Assembly: GCF_014196335.1 (NCBI RefSeq)
Contig: NZ_JACIDM010000002.1
Span: forward strand, 1,112,522 to 1,176,521
Direction of reading: 5' to 3'
Length of the DNA: 64,000 nt
DNA from: Brevundimonas lenta
GTDB taxonomy: Bacteria > Pseudomonadota > Alphaproteobacteria > Caulobacterales > Caulobacteraceae
A program made the translations under genes and the position numbers. This document shows, piece after piece, positions 1-8,688 of the stretch. Numbering within the stretch: the stretch's first letter is position 1; every line of letters begins with the position of its first letter. The notes beneath the pieces were generated by a model. It made no database searches. It saw nothing but the letters and a program-made list of their open reading frames with translations, and was not told the DNA's origin.

Positions 1-1
1 C

Positions 2-274
2 CCCGTGCGTCAGATGGCCGAGGGCTTCCCCTCCCTCGCCCGCCTGTCCGGCGATCCGGCCCTGCTGGTCGGCCTGTCCTGCAGCCCGGCCATCCGGCTC
101 GGCAGCTGGGACCGCTCGCTCCTGCCCCTGCCCTTCGGCAAGGGCGCCATCGTCTGGGAACGGGTCGACTACCCTGCCGGCGCCGACCTGTCCGAGGTCG
201 CCCTCGACTGGGCCCAACGCCTCACCGCCGTCGAGGCCGAGGCCGACGCCATCACCGGTCTGGAGCGCGTCTGA
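2..274 (+). CDS. Lysophospholipid acyltransferase family (DUF374), C-terminal fragment
   Basis: The gene is cut by the left edge of the window; only the last 90 or so codons are present. The visible part contains 'LARLSGDPALLVGLSCSP' and 'SWDRSLLPLPFGKG', which match the C-terminal half of DUF374 acyltransferases. These are inner-membrane-associated proteins commonly encoded just before waaA in Alphaproteobacteria. The stop codon overlaps the waaA start by one base (TGATG), so the two are translationally coupled. The catalytic HX4D motif lies off the window and cannot be checked. Confidence 0.75.
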   Translation, partial: PVRQMAEGFPSLARLSGDPALLVGLSCSPAIRLGSWDRSLLPLPFGKGAIVWERVDYPAGADLSEVALDWAQRLTAVEAEADAITGLERV

Positions 275-1569
275 TGAGCCCCGCCCTCCTCGTCTACCGC
301 CTGCTCACCCGGATGATCGAGCCGCTGGCCCCGCGCCTGCTCGACGCCCGCGCGCGCCAGGGCAAGGAGGACCCGGTCCGCGTCGACGAGCGCCTCGGCG
401 TCGCCTCCGTCGCCCGCCCGGCCGGCGAGGTCGTCTGGCTGCACGGAGTCAGCGTCGGCGAGACCCTGTCCCTCCTGCCGGTCGTCGAGCGCCTGCGCGC
501 CACCCGCCCCGACCTGACCGTGCTGGTCACCTCCGGCACCCTCACCTCGGCCTCCCTGCTGGCGCGGCGCCTGCCCGAGGGCGTCATTCATCAGTTCGCC
601 CCCGTCGACGCCCCCGGCGCGGTCGCCGCCTTCCTCGACCACTGGCGCCCCGCGGCCGCTGTGTTCGTCGAGAGCGAGCTGTGGCCCAACCTGATCCTCG
701 ACGCCCGCAAGCGCGGCGTCCGTCTGATCCTCGCCAGCGCCCGCATCACCGAGAAGACCGTCGACGGCTGGCGCCGCTTCCCGGCCGCCGCGCGCCAGAT
801 CCTGTCCGCCTTCGACCGCATCCTGCCGCAGGACGGGACCTCCGGCGAACGCCTCGAAAGCCTCGGCGCCCACATCGACGGCCATGTGAACCTCAAGCTG
901 GCGGGCGAGGCCCCGCCGCATGACGGCGCCGCCTTCACCCGCCTCAGCGCCGCCATCGGCGACCGCCCCGTCGTCGTCGCCGCCAGCACCCATGACGGCG
1001 AGGAGATCGCCGTCGTCCGCGCGCTGGACAAGCTGGACGAGCGGCTCTGCCTCATCCTCATCCCGCGCCACCCGGAACGCAGCGCCGCCATCGCCACGGC
1101 CCTGACCCGCGACGGCTACCGCTTCGCCCTGCGCTCCCAGGGCCGCCAGCCGGACGCCGAGACCGACCTCTACGTCGCCGACACCCTCGGCGAAATGGGT
1201 CTGTTCCTGCGCCTCGCCGACGTCGTCATCATGGGCGGCTCCTTCTCCGCCGCGCTCGAGAAGCCCCCCGTCGGCGGCCACAACCCGCTGGAGCCCGCCC
1301 GCCTCGGCAAGCCCGCCCTGACCGGTCCCGACATGACCAACTGGGCCGTGGTGACCGAGGCCCTGGTCGAGGCCGGCGGCCTGCAGATCGTCCAGGCCCC
1401 GTGGGACCTGCCCGCCGCCCTCACGCCCCTGCTCGACGACCCGGCCGCCGCCCGCAACATGGGCGACCGCGCCCGCCGCGCCGCCGCCGAGGCCGGCTCG
1501 GGCCTCGAACGTCTGATGGACGCCCTGTCGCCCCTCCTCCCGCCGCCCGCTCCAAAGGGCCGCGGATGA
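274..1569 (+). CDS. waaA: 3-deoxy-D-manno-octulosonic acid transferase (Kdo transferase)
   Basis: A 431-residue protein of normal length for WaaA/KdtA. It transfers Kdo from CMP-Kdo to lipid IVA at the cytoplasmic face of the inner membrane, the first step of LPS core assembly. Visible family motifs are 'WLHGVSVGE' near residue 54 with the catalytic glutamate, 'ESELWPNLI' around residue 133, and the C-terminal sugar-nucleotide-binding 'GGHNPLEPA'. The start overlaps the upstream acyltransferase stop by 1 bp and the stop overlaps lpxK by 4 bp (ATGA), making a lipid A/Kdo operon. An LpxL-type acyltransferase lies separately near 31 kb. Confidence 0.95.
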   Translation: MSPALLVYRLLTRMIEPLAPRLLDARARQGKEDPVRVDERLGVASVARPAGEVVWLHGVSVGETLSLLPVVERLRATRPDLTVLVTSGTLTSASLLARRLPEGVIHQFAPVDAPGAVAAFLDHWRPAAAVFVESELWPNLILDARKRGVRLILASARITEKTVDGWRRFPAAARQILSAFDRILPQDGTSGERLESLGAHIDGHVNLKLAGEAPPHDGAAFTRLSAAIGDRPVVVAASTHDGEEIAVVRALDKLDERLCLILIPRHPERSAAIATALTRDGYRFALRSQGRQPDAETDLYVADTLGEMGLFLRLADVVIMGGSFSAALEKPPVGGHNPLEPARLGKPALTGPDMTNWAVVTEALVEAGGLQIVQAPWDLPAALTPLLDDPAAARNMGDRARRAAAEAGSGLERLMDALSPLLPPPAPKGRG

Positions 1570-2585
1570 GCCTGTCGACCCCCCGCTGGTGGTATCAGCG
1601 CGACCGCCGCCACGCCGCCGTCCGCCGCATGCTGCTCAAGCCCCTGTCCTGGGTCTGGGCCGGCGCCACCGCCCGCCGCATCGCCAATGCGACGCCGGTC
1701 GATCCGGGCGTCCCGGTCATCTCCATCGGCAATCTGACCGTCGGCGGCTCGGGCAAGACTCCGGTCGCCCGCGAGGTCCTGCGTCTGTTGCGCCAGTCCG
1801 GCGTCGACGCCCACGCCCTGTCGCGCGGCTACGGCGGCAAGCTCCAAGGCCCGGTCCGCGTCGATCTGGAGAACCACACCGCCGCCGACGTCGGCGACGA
1901 GCCCCTGATGCTGGCCCTGGGCAGCCCCGCCTGGATCGCCCGCGACCGCGTCGCCGGCGCCCGCGCCGCGGCGGCGGACGGCGCCAGGGCCGTCGTCCTC
2001 GACGACGGTCACCAGAACCCGGCGCTCAAGAAGACCCTCAGCCTCGTCGTCGTCGACGGCGAGACGCGCGACGACGAATGGCCCTTCGGCGACGGCGGCG
2101 TCTTCCCTTCCGGCCCGATGCGCGAACCGCTGAAGGCCGGCCTCGCCCGCGCCGACGCCGTCGTCATTCTCATGCCCGCCGACCTGGCCGAGCCCGATCC
2201 GGAGCTGCTGGAGCAGTTCGGGTCCCTGCCCGTCTTCATCGCCCGGCTGGAGCCCGCCGCTCCGCCGCCCTCCGGCCCGCTGGTCGGTTTCGCCGGCATC
2301 GCCAAGCCGTGGAAGGTCGAGCGCTCGCTCATCGCCGCCGGCGCCGACCTCGCCGACTTCGCCCCCTTCCCCGACCACGCCGCCTTCCGCGAGGAAGACC
2401 TCCGCTTCCTCGCCGACCGCGCCGATCAGTTCGGCGCGACGCTGGTCACCACGGAAAAGGACTGGTCCCGCCTCCCGCCCGAATGGCGCGCGCGCGTCAC
2501 CTCATGGCCGGTGAAGGCCACGTTCGAGGACGAGGCGGGGTTTCTGGGGCTATTGCGGGGCTATTGCGGGGCTGACCGCGGCTAA
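1566..2585 (+). CDS. lpxK: Tetraacyldisaccharide 4'-kinase
   Basis: LpxK phosphorylates the 4' position of tetraacyldisaccharide-1-phosphate to give lipid IVA, the substrate of WaaA encoded directly upstream. The P-loop is plain: 'NLTVGGSGKTPVAREV' around residues 56-71, followed by 'SRGYGGK' and 'DDGHQNP'. The length (339 aa) is typical. The start at 1566 is chosen over an upstream in-frame ATG because it gives an ATGA overlap with the waaA stop and because family members begin with a segment like 'PRWWY'. The end overlaps the convergent gene at 2582 by 4 bp. Confidence 0.94.
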   Translation: MSLSTPRWWYQRDRRHAAVRRMLLKPLSWVWAGATARRIANATPVDPGVPVISIGNLTVGGSGKTPVAREVLRLLRQSGVDAHALSRGYGGKLQGPVRVDLENHTAADVGDEPLMLALGSPAWIARDRVAGARAAAADGARAVVLDDGHQNPALKKTLSLVVVDGETRDDEWPFGDGGVFPSGPMREPLKAGLARADAVVILMPADLAEPDPELLEQFGSLPVFIARLEPAAPPPSGPLVGFAGIAKPWKVERSLIAAGADLADFAPFPDHAAFREEDLRFLADRADQFGATLVTTEKDWSRLPPEWRARVTSWPVKATFEDEAGFLGLLRGYCGADRG

Positions 2586-2965
2586 CGGGTGAGATGCACG
2601 TCTGAAACGGCTCCATCGCACTTGGCGATCCGAACCGACAACTGTCCGCCTCCGGAGGTGAGCAGTAGTTCGCCGTCAGCCCCCTGCTCGGCCGGACGGT
2701 AGCGGAAGACTGCCCACCAATCGCCCCGATCCACCGCCTCGACCTGCGGAAATCCGACCGGATCAGCGGCGGGGAAGAAGTCACGTTCGACCGCCACGTA
2801 AATGGCGATCGCCGTCTCCGCGGACGTGACGAGCGGCTTCCCTGGCTCGCCCCATCGCGGTGGACAGGGCGTCGTCGCCGGTTCAGCACGGGTCGGTGTG
2901 GCCGCACTCCCGAGCACGACCACGCACAACCCGGCCAGAAGCCGTCCGGACCGGACGTTCGACAC
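2582..2965 (-). CDS. Small exported protein, possible NTF2-fold immunity-like
   Basis: A 127-residue protein with an N-terminal signal peptide (hydrophobic 'LLAGLCVVVLGSA', then Ala-rich cleavage region). The mature part has 'SAETAIAIYVAVERDFF' and ends in a beta-rich stretch 'GGGQLSVRIAKCDGAVSD'. That layout resembles NTF2-fold immunity-type proteins, in which a conserved 'A..IA...' helix precedes a sheet ending in a Gly-Gly hairpin; this is a weak fold-level resemblance. It starts at GTG with an AGGAG ribosome-binding site and lies 2 bp after the amidohydrolase stop, so the two are probably co-transcribed. Function unknown. Confidence 0.7.
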   Translation of the reverse strand: MSNVRSGRLLAGLCVVVLGSAATPTRAEPATTPCPPRWGEPGKPLVTSAETAIAIYVAVERDFFPAADPVGFPQVEAVDRGDWWAVFRYRPAEQGADGELLLTSGGGQLSVRIAKCDGAVSDVHLTR

Positions 2966-2967
2966 TC

Positions 2968-4284
2968 CTACTCCTCCCGATAAACCGTCCCGCCGCGCAT
3001 CACGAACTGCACGCGCTCCAGCTCGGTCACGTCGCTCAGCGGGTCGCCGCCGACAGCGATCAGATCGGCCGGCATGCCCGGCGCGATGCGGCCGGCCTCG
3101 GCCGACAGCTTCAGGTGCGCCGCCGCATTGACCGTCGCCGTCTGGATCGCCTCCAGCGGCGTCAGCCCGGCCTGCACCAGCAGGGCGAACTCATGGGCGT
3201 TGTCGCCGTGCGCCGAGACGCCCGAGTCCGTTCCGAAGGCGATGCGCACGCCGCCGTCATGGGCGCGGCGCGCCATGTCGATCATCCGCGGCCCGATCTC
3301 CAGCGCCTTGGCCGTCTGGGCCGGGGTGAAGAAATTGTCCGGGCCCGAGGCGATGCGGGCCACGAAGTCGCCGGCCATCAGCGTCGGCACCAGATACACG
3401 CCCTCTCGGCGGAACAGGCGGATCGACTCGTCGTCCAGATAGGTCCCGTGCTCGATCGAGTCGCCGCCGGCCCGCAGGAAGCTGTTGATCCCGTCCACGC
3501 CGTGCGCATGCGCCGTCACCTGGCGGCCCATGCGGTGCGCCGCGGCGACGATGGCCGCCAGCTCCTCGTCCGAGAACTGCTGGTTCAGCCCCGCCGCCGT
3601 GTTCGACAGCACGCCGCCGGTGGCGGTGATCTTGATGATGTCGGCCCCGGCGCGAACCTGCAGCCGCACCGCCCGCATGCAGTCCTCCGGACCCGAGCAG
3701 ATGCTCTCGCTGGTGAACATATGCATGATGTCTTCGCGGTAGCCGTTCACATCGCCATGGCCGCCGTGGATCGACACCGCCTCGCCCGAGGCGATGATGC
3801 GCGGTCCGGGCACGTCGCCGCGGCGCGTCGCCTCGCGCAGGGCGAAGATGGACTCATTGGGCGCGCCCAGGTCGGCGACGGTGGTGAAGCCCGCCATCAG
3901 GGTGCGCCGCGCATAGCGCGCGCCCACCATCGCCTGGTCGGATTCCGACTGGGTGACGCCTTCCAGACGGGAATTCGGGTTCTGCTGACCGGTCAGGTGG
4001 ACGTGGCTGTCGATCAGTCCAGGCAGCACGAACGAGTCGCGCAGATCGACGATCCGGCCCTCTCCGACGAAGCCGTCGCGGATTTCGACGACCCGGTTCC
4101 CTTCGATCACGAGAGTTTTATCGCGCTGCACAACGCCGGTTTGCGGGTCGGCCAGAAGCCGCCCCACTTGCACGAACGTCGTTCCCGCCTCGGGCGAACC
4201 GGGAGGCGACGAGGGGGTTTGCGCAGCAACGCTTGTGGCCACACATGCGGCCAGCGCCGCCAGCGTCATCGTAATCGACTTCAC
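2968..4284 (-). CDS. Exported metal-dependent amidohydrolase (imidazolonepropionase/prolidase-like)
   Basis: A 438-residue protein with a Sec signal peptide ('MTLAALAACVATSVAAQ') and a full amidohydrolase TIM barrel. Metal ligands are visible in order: 'DSHVHLTG' (HxH), 'IIKITATGGV' (likely carboxylated lysine), 'VTAHAHG', 'SIEHGTYLDD', and 'IAFGTDSGV' with the catalytic aspartate. This is the subfamily of periplasmic Xaa-Pro dipeptidase or carboxypeptidase-like enzymes; the substrate cannot be read from sequence. The GTG start at 4284 is preferred because GGGAGG sits 6 bases upstream and because it puts the signal peptide at the N terminus. The longer in-frame extension looks non-coding. Confidence 0.88.
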   Translation of the reverse strand: MKSITMTLAALAACVATSVAAQTPSSPPGSPEAGTTFVQVGRLLADPQTGVVQRDKTLVIEGNRVVEIRDGFVGEGRIVDLRDSFVLPGLIDSHVHLTGQQNPNSRLEGVTQSESDQAMVGARYARRTLMAGFTTVADLGAPNESIFALREATRRGDVPGPRIIASGEAVSIHGGHGDVNGYREDIMHMFTSESICSGPEDCMRAVRLQVRAGADIIKITATGGVLSNTAAGLNQQFSDEELAAIVAAAHRMGRQVTAHAHGVDGINSFLRAGGDSIEHGTYLDDESIRLFRREGVYLVPTLMAGDFVARIASGPDNFFTPAQTAKALEIGPRMIDMARRAHDGGVRIAFGTDSGVSAHGDNAHEFALLVQAGLTPLEAIQTATVNAAAHLKLSAEAGRIAPGMPADLIAVGGDPLSDVTELERVQFVMRGGTVYREE

Positions 4285-4409
4285 GGTATCCCTCCCAAAG
4301 CGAGGGCTGCACCATACGCGTCCGGGGCTCTTCGCCAAGGCTCAGGTTGCCTCGCCGGACATGTTTTGAAACAACTCGTCGCTTCCTGTGAACGTGCGAG
4401 GGGCGTCGC

Positions 4410-5117
4410 ATGCGGTTAGCAAGACGTGGTTTCATTCTGGGCGGTGCGGCGATCCTGTCGGGTTGTGCAACCTCCGCCGCCACCCAGCAGGCCACGTTGG
4501 CGCCTTTGGCGGCTCCGGTGAGCACGCCGAGGATCACGCTCGCCCCCCAGGCGCCCGAGGTCATCACGGCCGAGCTGAACTCGACCCGCCTGCTGGATCC
4601 GCGCGGCCAGGTCCGCAAGGAACTGATGGAGCGCGCCGTGGCCGCGCTGGACATCCATACGCACAAGATCACCAAGCGCGACCGCATGTACCTGGTCGAC
4701 TTCACCAAATACTCCGGCGAGGAACGCCTCTACGAGGTCGATCTCGAGGGCGGCGCCATCACCCTGATGCGCACCTGCCACGGCCGCGGTTCCGACCCGG
4801 CGCACTCCGGCTACGCCCGCGAGTTCGGCAACACGCCTGACAGCCACATGTCCTCGGTCGGCGCCTTCGCCACCGCCGGCGCCAGCTTCGGCGCCCAGCA
4901 GGGCCCCAACGTCCTGCTCGACGGGCTGGAGTACTCGAACAATCGCGCCCGCGAGCGCGCCATCATCATCCACGGCGCCGACTACGCCGACCCGTCCTTC
5001 CTCGCCCGCGAGGGCAAGCTGGGCCGCTCCTACGGCTGCTTCTCGGTCGCCCACCACGACCTGCCCCGCCTGCGCGAGCGCATGGGCGAAGGCCGCCTGC
5101 TCTTCGCCTGGGCGTAA
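4410..5117 (+). CDS. L,D-transpeptidase catalytic-domain-like lipoprotein (PF13645 type)
   Basis: A 235-residue envelope protein. The N terminus carries an Arg-rich export signal ending in a lipobox, 'ILSGCATS', so it is probably a lipoprotein (Cys19). The C-terminal half contains the murein L,D-transpeptidase-like motif: 'IIIHGADYA', then 'GRSYGCFSV' with Cys210 as predicted nucleophile. Members of this family are predicted to act on peptidoglycan peptide stems; a role in 3-3 cross-linking or lipoprotein anchoring is inference. It is divergent from the amidohydrolase at 2968-4284, with 125 bp between for both promoters. Confidence 0.85.
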   Translation: MRLARRGFILGGAAILSGCATSAATQQATLAPLAAPVSTPRITLAPQAPEVITAELNSTRLLDPRGQVRKELMERAVAALDIHTHKITKRDRMYLVDFTKYSGEERLYEVDLEGGAITLMRTCHGRGSDPAHSGYAREFGNTPDSHMSSVGAFATAGASFGAQQGPNVLLDGLEYSNNRARERAIIIHGADYADPSFLAREGKLGRSYGCFSVAHHDLPRLRERMGEGRLLFAWA

Positions 5118-5138
5118 GGCGACGCACCGGAGCTTCCG

Positions 5139-5621
5139 ATGATCGGCCTCCTCTTCGCCGTCGCGCTTGCGGCCCAGGACGCTCCTCCCCTGATCACGGT
5201 CCGCCCCGTGGCGCCGGAAGAACGCATCAATCCGCCCGCGCAAGGCGACTGGCGCACCATCTGGGACGCTGAGGACAGCACCGCCGGCATCGACGTCGCC
5301 AGCGTCACGCGCGAAGGTCCGGTCCGCAAGGTCTGGGTGGCCCGTATCTCCGAACCGCTGCCGGACATGCCGGGATCGTACAGCCTGGTCCGCATGGAAC
5401 TGGATTGCGACAAGGCCCTCGCCCGTCCGCTCTGGTTCGCCATGCACGCGGCCTCGGGCGCCGGCATCGCCGGCTTCGTCCCGGCCGAGGCGCCCGCGCC
5501 CTACGGTCCGGGCTCCGGCGGCGCAGCCATCGCCGCCATGGTCTGCACCGACCGCCCCTTCGTCGGCCCCGGTTTCCCGACCCACCAGGCCTTCGCAGCC
5601 TCGGTCACGGAAACGCGTTAG
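5139..5621 (+). CDS. Hypothetical exported protein
   Basis: A 160-residue protein with a short signal sequence ('MIGLLFAVALAAQ') and a mature domain containing 'DWRTIWDAEDSTAGIDVASV' and two cysteines that could form a disulfide. The pattern of a Trp-containing start followed by 'DxxSv' and a mid-domain cysteine resembles surface-adhesin-E-like small domains, but this is weak. A GGAG ribosome-binding site precedes the ATG by 8 bases. It lies 21 bp after the L,D-transpeptidase-like gene and is probably in the same operon. Confidence 0.65.
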   Translation: MIGLLFAVALAAQDAPPLITVRPVAPEERINPPAQGDWRTIWDAEDSTAGIDVASVTREGPVRKVWVARISEPLPDMPGSYSLVRMELDCDKALARPLWFAMHAASGAGIAGFVPAEAPAPYGPGSGGAAIAAMVCTDRPFVGPGFPTHQAFAASVTETR

Positions 5622-5628
5622 GCGGCCC

Positions 5629-5946
5629 TCAACGGCCCGTCGCCAGATTGCGACCCACCGCCCGGTTGGCCTCCGGCAATGGCGCCGACGACGCCACAGG
5701 CACAGGACAGCCGTCGATCCGCCTGTCGACCAGATAGTACAGCCGCACCTCGCCGGGCGTCAGATCGCGCCTCAGCCGTCCTTCACGATCGCTGACCACC
5801 CGCTCGCCGGGCCGCACCGCCACGCCTTGCGCCAGCGCCGCCTGATGCAGCCGCTGTTCGCACGCTCCGTTCGACGGTCCCGGCGTATCCGCCGGGCCCA
5901 TGGCGGCCGCGGCGCCCAGCCCCGCCAGGATGAGAGACATCGCCAC
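5629..5946 (-). CDS. Hypothetical small exported protein
   Basis: About 105 residues with a short hydrophobic signal sequence ('LILAGLGAAAAMG') and two cysteines ('GACEQRL' and 'DGCPVPV') likely to form a disulfide in the periplasm. An AGGAGG lies 5 bases before a GTG at 5946 and 11 bases before an ATG at 5940; the GTG is preferred on spacing but either is possible. It converges on the gene ending at 5621 with 7 bp between. No family recognised. Confidence 0.55.
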   Translation of the reverse strand: MAMSLILAGLGAAAAMGPADTPGPSNGACEQRLHQAALAQGVAVRPGERVVSDREGRLRRDLTPGEVRLYYLVDRRIDGCPVPVASSAPLPEANRAVGRNLATGR

Positions 5947-6070
5947 GCGAACCTCCTCTCGAAACACTCCGTCTGCACAACGCGCGAAGCGGGCGGAAGG
6001 CGCCGGATAACGACGCTTGCCGAAGCCGTGGCCCGCCCATACGCTTTCGCTTCCAAAGAAGGGGGATGCG

Positions 6071-7072
6071 ATGCGCGCATGGATACCGGCCGCCCTCGGC
6101 CTCGCCCTGGCCTTTCCGGCCCACGCCCAGTCTCCCGGCAAGCCGATCATCGACATGCACCTGCATGCCTTCAAACTGGATTTCGCTGCGGGCGTCCCGG
6201 CCTGTCCCGGCGACGGCGAGCCGACCTTCCCGGCCGTCGATCCCCGGGCCGACGTCAATCCGTCGATGTTCGTCAGCCCCTGCGCCGACCCGCTCCTGTC
6301 GCCGCAGACGGACGAGGCGCTGATGCGCGACTCTCTCGCCGAGCTCCGTCGCCTGAATATCCGCCGCGCCGTGACGTCCGGCGCCCTGGCCGACGTCACC
6401 GCCTGGCGCGCGGCCGATCCGGCGCGGATCATTCCCGCCATCCAGTTCGCCGGCGAACGCCGCGAGACGCCTGACGAGTACCGCCGTCTGTTCCAGACCG
6501 ACGCCTTCCAGGTTTTCGCCGAGATCGGAACCCAGTACCGCGGCGTCGACGCCTCCGATCCGCAGTTCGAGCCCTATTTCGCCCTCGCCGAGGCGCTGGA
6601 CATCCCGGTCGGCATCCACCTCGGCGAGGGGCCTCCGGGCGCCGCGCGCTTCCCGGGCTACGACACCTACCGCGCCCGCCTGACCACGCCCTTCCAGCTG
6701 GAAGAGGTGCTGCAGAAGCACCCGAAACTACGCATCTATGTGATGCACTACGCCTCGCCGCTGGTCGACGAGATGATCGCCATGATGTTCACCTACCCGA
6801 ACCTTCACGTCGATATTTCCTGCAATAACTGGGCCTTCCCGCGCGCCCAGTTCCACGACCAGCTCAAGCGCATGGTCGACGCCGGCTTCGAGAAACGCAT
6901 CATGTTCGGCTCGGACCAGATGATCTGGCCGGGCGCCGTCGCCGAGGCGATCGAGGCCGTCGAAACCGCGCCCTTCCTCAACGAGAGCCAGAAGCGCGAC
7001 ATCTTCTACAACAACGCCGCCCGCTTCCTGCGCCTCACCGACGACCAGATCGCCGCCGACCACGCGGATTGA
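6071..7072 (+). CDS. Exported amidohydrolase-family (TIM-barrel) hydrolase
   Basis: A 333-residue protein with a Sec signal ('IPAALGLALAFPAHAQ') and an amidohydrolase-2-like barrel: 'IIDMHLHAF' gives the HxH pair, 'VGIHLGEGPPG' and 'IYVMHYASP' supply later histidine ligands, and 'IMFGSDQMIWP' holds the catalytic aspartate. The last helix motif 'IFYNNAARFL' is characteristic of PF04909 enzymes. The ATG at 6071 is chosen because GAAGGGGG lies just upstream and the signal peptide starts there. Substrate unknown. It is a different branch from the amidohydrolase at 2968-4284. Confidence 0.85.
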   Translation: MRAWIPAALGLALAFPAHAQSPGKPIIDMHLHAFKLDFAAGVPACPGDGEPTFPAVDPRADVNPSMFVSPCADPLLSPQTDEALMRDSLAELRRLNIRRAVTSGALADVTAWRAADPARIIPAIQFAGERRETPDEYRRLFQTDAFQVFAEIGTQYRGVDASDPQFEPYFALAEALDIPVGIHLGEGPPGAARFPGYDTYRARLTTPFQLEEVLQKHPKLRIYVMHYASPLVDEMIAMMFTYPNLHVDISCNNWAFPRAQFHDQLKRMVDAGFEKRIMFGSDQMIWPGAVAEAIEAVETAPFLNESQKRDIFYNNAARFLRLTDDQIAADHAD

Positions 7073-7075
7073 GCC

Positions 7076-7462
7076 TCACGGCAGCTCAAGCAACCTCACG
7101 CTTCCGGCGTGCCAGACAGGAAAGCGGTCGTTCGCCGTCGACCGCATCGCCCTGCTCAGTTGGTCATAGTCGAAGCCTGGCAGGGCCATGAGGTATTCCA
7201 GCAGCGCCGGCTCTCCGGCCGCGCCCTGCGGAAAGGTGCAGACCAGCTGATCGCCGGCGCCGAACAACAGCCACCACACGTCCAGGCCCCACGGGCCGCT
7301 GTCATTGGTCTCGACGACCACGGCGCTGAGGTCGCGGGTCCCGACGAACTGAAGCCGGCCCTGTTCGTCCCTGACCCGGATCAGGTTGTCGTCGAGCACG
7401 GCGGTCCACCCGCATTCCGGCTCCCGGCGCGCGGCCTGCCTCGTCCTGCGCAAACCGAACAT
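7076..7462 (-). CDS. Hypothetical protein
   Basis: A 128-residue soluble protein without signal peptide or membrane segment. It has a central 'VVVETNDSGPWGLDVWWLLFG' type stretch followed by 'VCTFPQGAAGEP' and 'YLMALPGFDYDQL'. This composition recurs in uncharacterised proteobacterial proteins of about 120 residues, but I cannot name a family. Start at ATG 7462 with GGAG 8 bases upstream; a TTG one codon earlier is less likely. It converges on the amidohydrolase with 3 bp between stops. Confidence 0.65.
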   Translation of the reverse strand: MFGLRRTRQAARREPECGWTAVLDDNLIRVRDEQGRLQFVGTRDLSAVVVETNDSGPWGLDVWWLLFGAGDQLVCTFPQGAAGEPALLEYLMALPGFDYDQLSRAMRSTANDRFPVWHAGSVRLLELP

Positions 7463-7617
7463 CAACCCTGCTCCAGAAGCGGCCCCGGCGGCCGGCTGTC
7501 AGACAGAGAAAACCTTGCGGGCGCCCACCTGCATAGGTGCAATCGTGCTTAGCGGCGCGTTCACGAAACCCGGGGCGGTTCGATCACTTGATTGGTGGGG
7601 CGGCCAATGGCCTGGAC

Positions 7618-8316
7618 ATGACCCGGATGCCCGGGACATCCTTCGGCATGACCGTGCCCACGACCTTCAACGAGCTGACCAATCTTGTCGGTGACGAATT
7701 CCGCAAAATGCCACGCGAGGCGATAGCGGCGATCATCTCGCTTTCGGCGGCGATCGAGGTCTTCATATTCGTCGTCCGACTTAACGGCGGCGGACGCGAT
7801 CCTGTCGTGCTGGGGCTTGGGCTGATCCTCATGATCGGCGCCCTTGCCGTATCTTATCTGACGTCGATGCGGCTGATCGATGCGCCGAAGTCGCTTCGGG
7901 GCTTCGGAGCGTACCTCGGAACCACCGCGCTTACGGCGCTCCCGGCGACAGCGGGCTTCGCGTTGATCCTTGCGGGCAGGTACTTCGACAATGGGTATTT
8001 CACCTTCGCAGGCATCATGCTGCTGCTTGCATCGCTCGCGATCACGCCCCTGCTCTACCCCTGGCCGCTGCTTCAGGCGGTCTCGCCACGTTTCATCGGC
8101 CCCCGTGAAGCGTTCCGGCGAAGCGCTGGAATGCGTGGGGCGCTCCTCCTGACGGCGATAATATTCGGCGTGATTGCCCGGACCGACTTCCGACCGGACT
8201 CGACCGAACTCACGCTGATGTCCGTCGGCGCCATCACGGTCAGCCTGGTCGTCAATGTCTTGAGTACGCTGTTCGCGATCTCTGTCAGCGTCGCCGCCTT
8301 CAAGCGAATGAACTGA
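7618..8316 (+). CDS. Hypothetical integral membrane protein
   Basis: About 232 residues with roughly six hydrophobic segments (for example 'LGLGLILMIGALAVSYL', 'AGIMLLLASLAITPLLYPW', 'VGAITVSLVVNVLSTLFAI'). The layout, including 'REAFRRSAGMRGALLL' after the fourth segment, resembles small membrane proteins of the YciC/GPDP-membrane-domain kind, but resemblance is weak. Starts are possible at 7537 (GTG), 7618, or 7648 (ATG); the first hydrophobic segment follows all three. Third-position GC looks lower than in neighbours, which may mean a less adapted or acquired gene. Confidence 0.6.
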   Translation: MTRMPGTSFGMTVPTTFNELTNLVGDEFRKMPREAIAAIISLSAAIEVFIFVVRLNGGGRDPVVLGLGLILMIGALAVSYLTSMRLIDAPKSLRGFGAYLGTTALTALPATAGFALILAGRYFDNGYFTFAGIMLLLASLAITPLLYPWPLLQAVSPRFIGPREAFRRSAGMRGALLLTAIIFGVIARTDFRPDSTELTLMSVGAITVSLVVNVLSTLFAISVSVAAFKRMN

Positions 8317-8321
8317 AAGCG

Positions 8322-8669
8322 CTACACCGACGTGGCCGCCACTGCAGGCGCAGCGCTCCGCTCCCGCGCCGCTTCCCCGTCAGACCGCGACATCAGCGTC
8401 GCCAGCAGCATCATGGCGAACATTGCGATCGGCAGCAGGAACAAGGCCCACCGGGCCACTGTGAACGCCCGCCGCGTCTGCGGCCGGAACCCGTCCGTCT
8501 TCTCGAACAGAATGATCGCCCACCAGCCGGGCGAACCCAGGCCTTGCGGCACGGGGCGCAGGTCTCCCACCCTCCGGCGTTCCGCCGGCAGTCGGCGCGC
8601 CGCGTAGATCATGGCGCCCCAGTAGGTCAGCAACACCGGGACAGGTATGACGAAAACCCAGCCGGTCAC
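8322..8669 (-). CDS. Hypothetical membrane protein
   Basis: A 115-residue protein with two predicted membrane helices, one at the N terminus ('VFVIPVPVLLTYWGAMIYA') and one near residue 80 ('WALFLLPIAMFAMMLLATL'), separated by a charged loop containing 'GWWAIILFEKTDGFRP'. Start is GTG. It lies 19 bp downstream of purD on the same strand and may be co-transcribed with it. No family recognised. Confidence 0.6.
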   Translation of the reverse strand: MTGWVFVIPVPVLLTYWGAMIYAARRLPAERRRVGDLRPVPQGLGSPGWWAIILFEKTDGFRPQTRRAFTVARWALFLLPIAMFAMMLLATLMSRSDGEAARERSAAPAVAATSV

Positions 8670-8688
8670 GTCTTGCCCCGTTGGCAGC

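Noticed and set aside
169..2378. Long minus-strand frames opposite waaA and lpxK
   Set aside because: They run antisense to two certain genes; composition is that of a GC-rich complement, with no domain or start signal.
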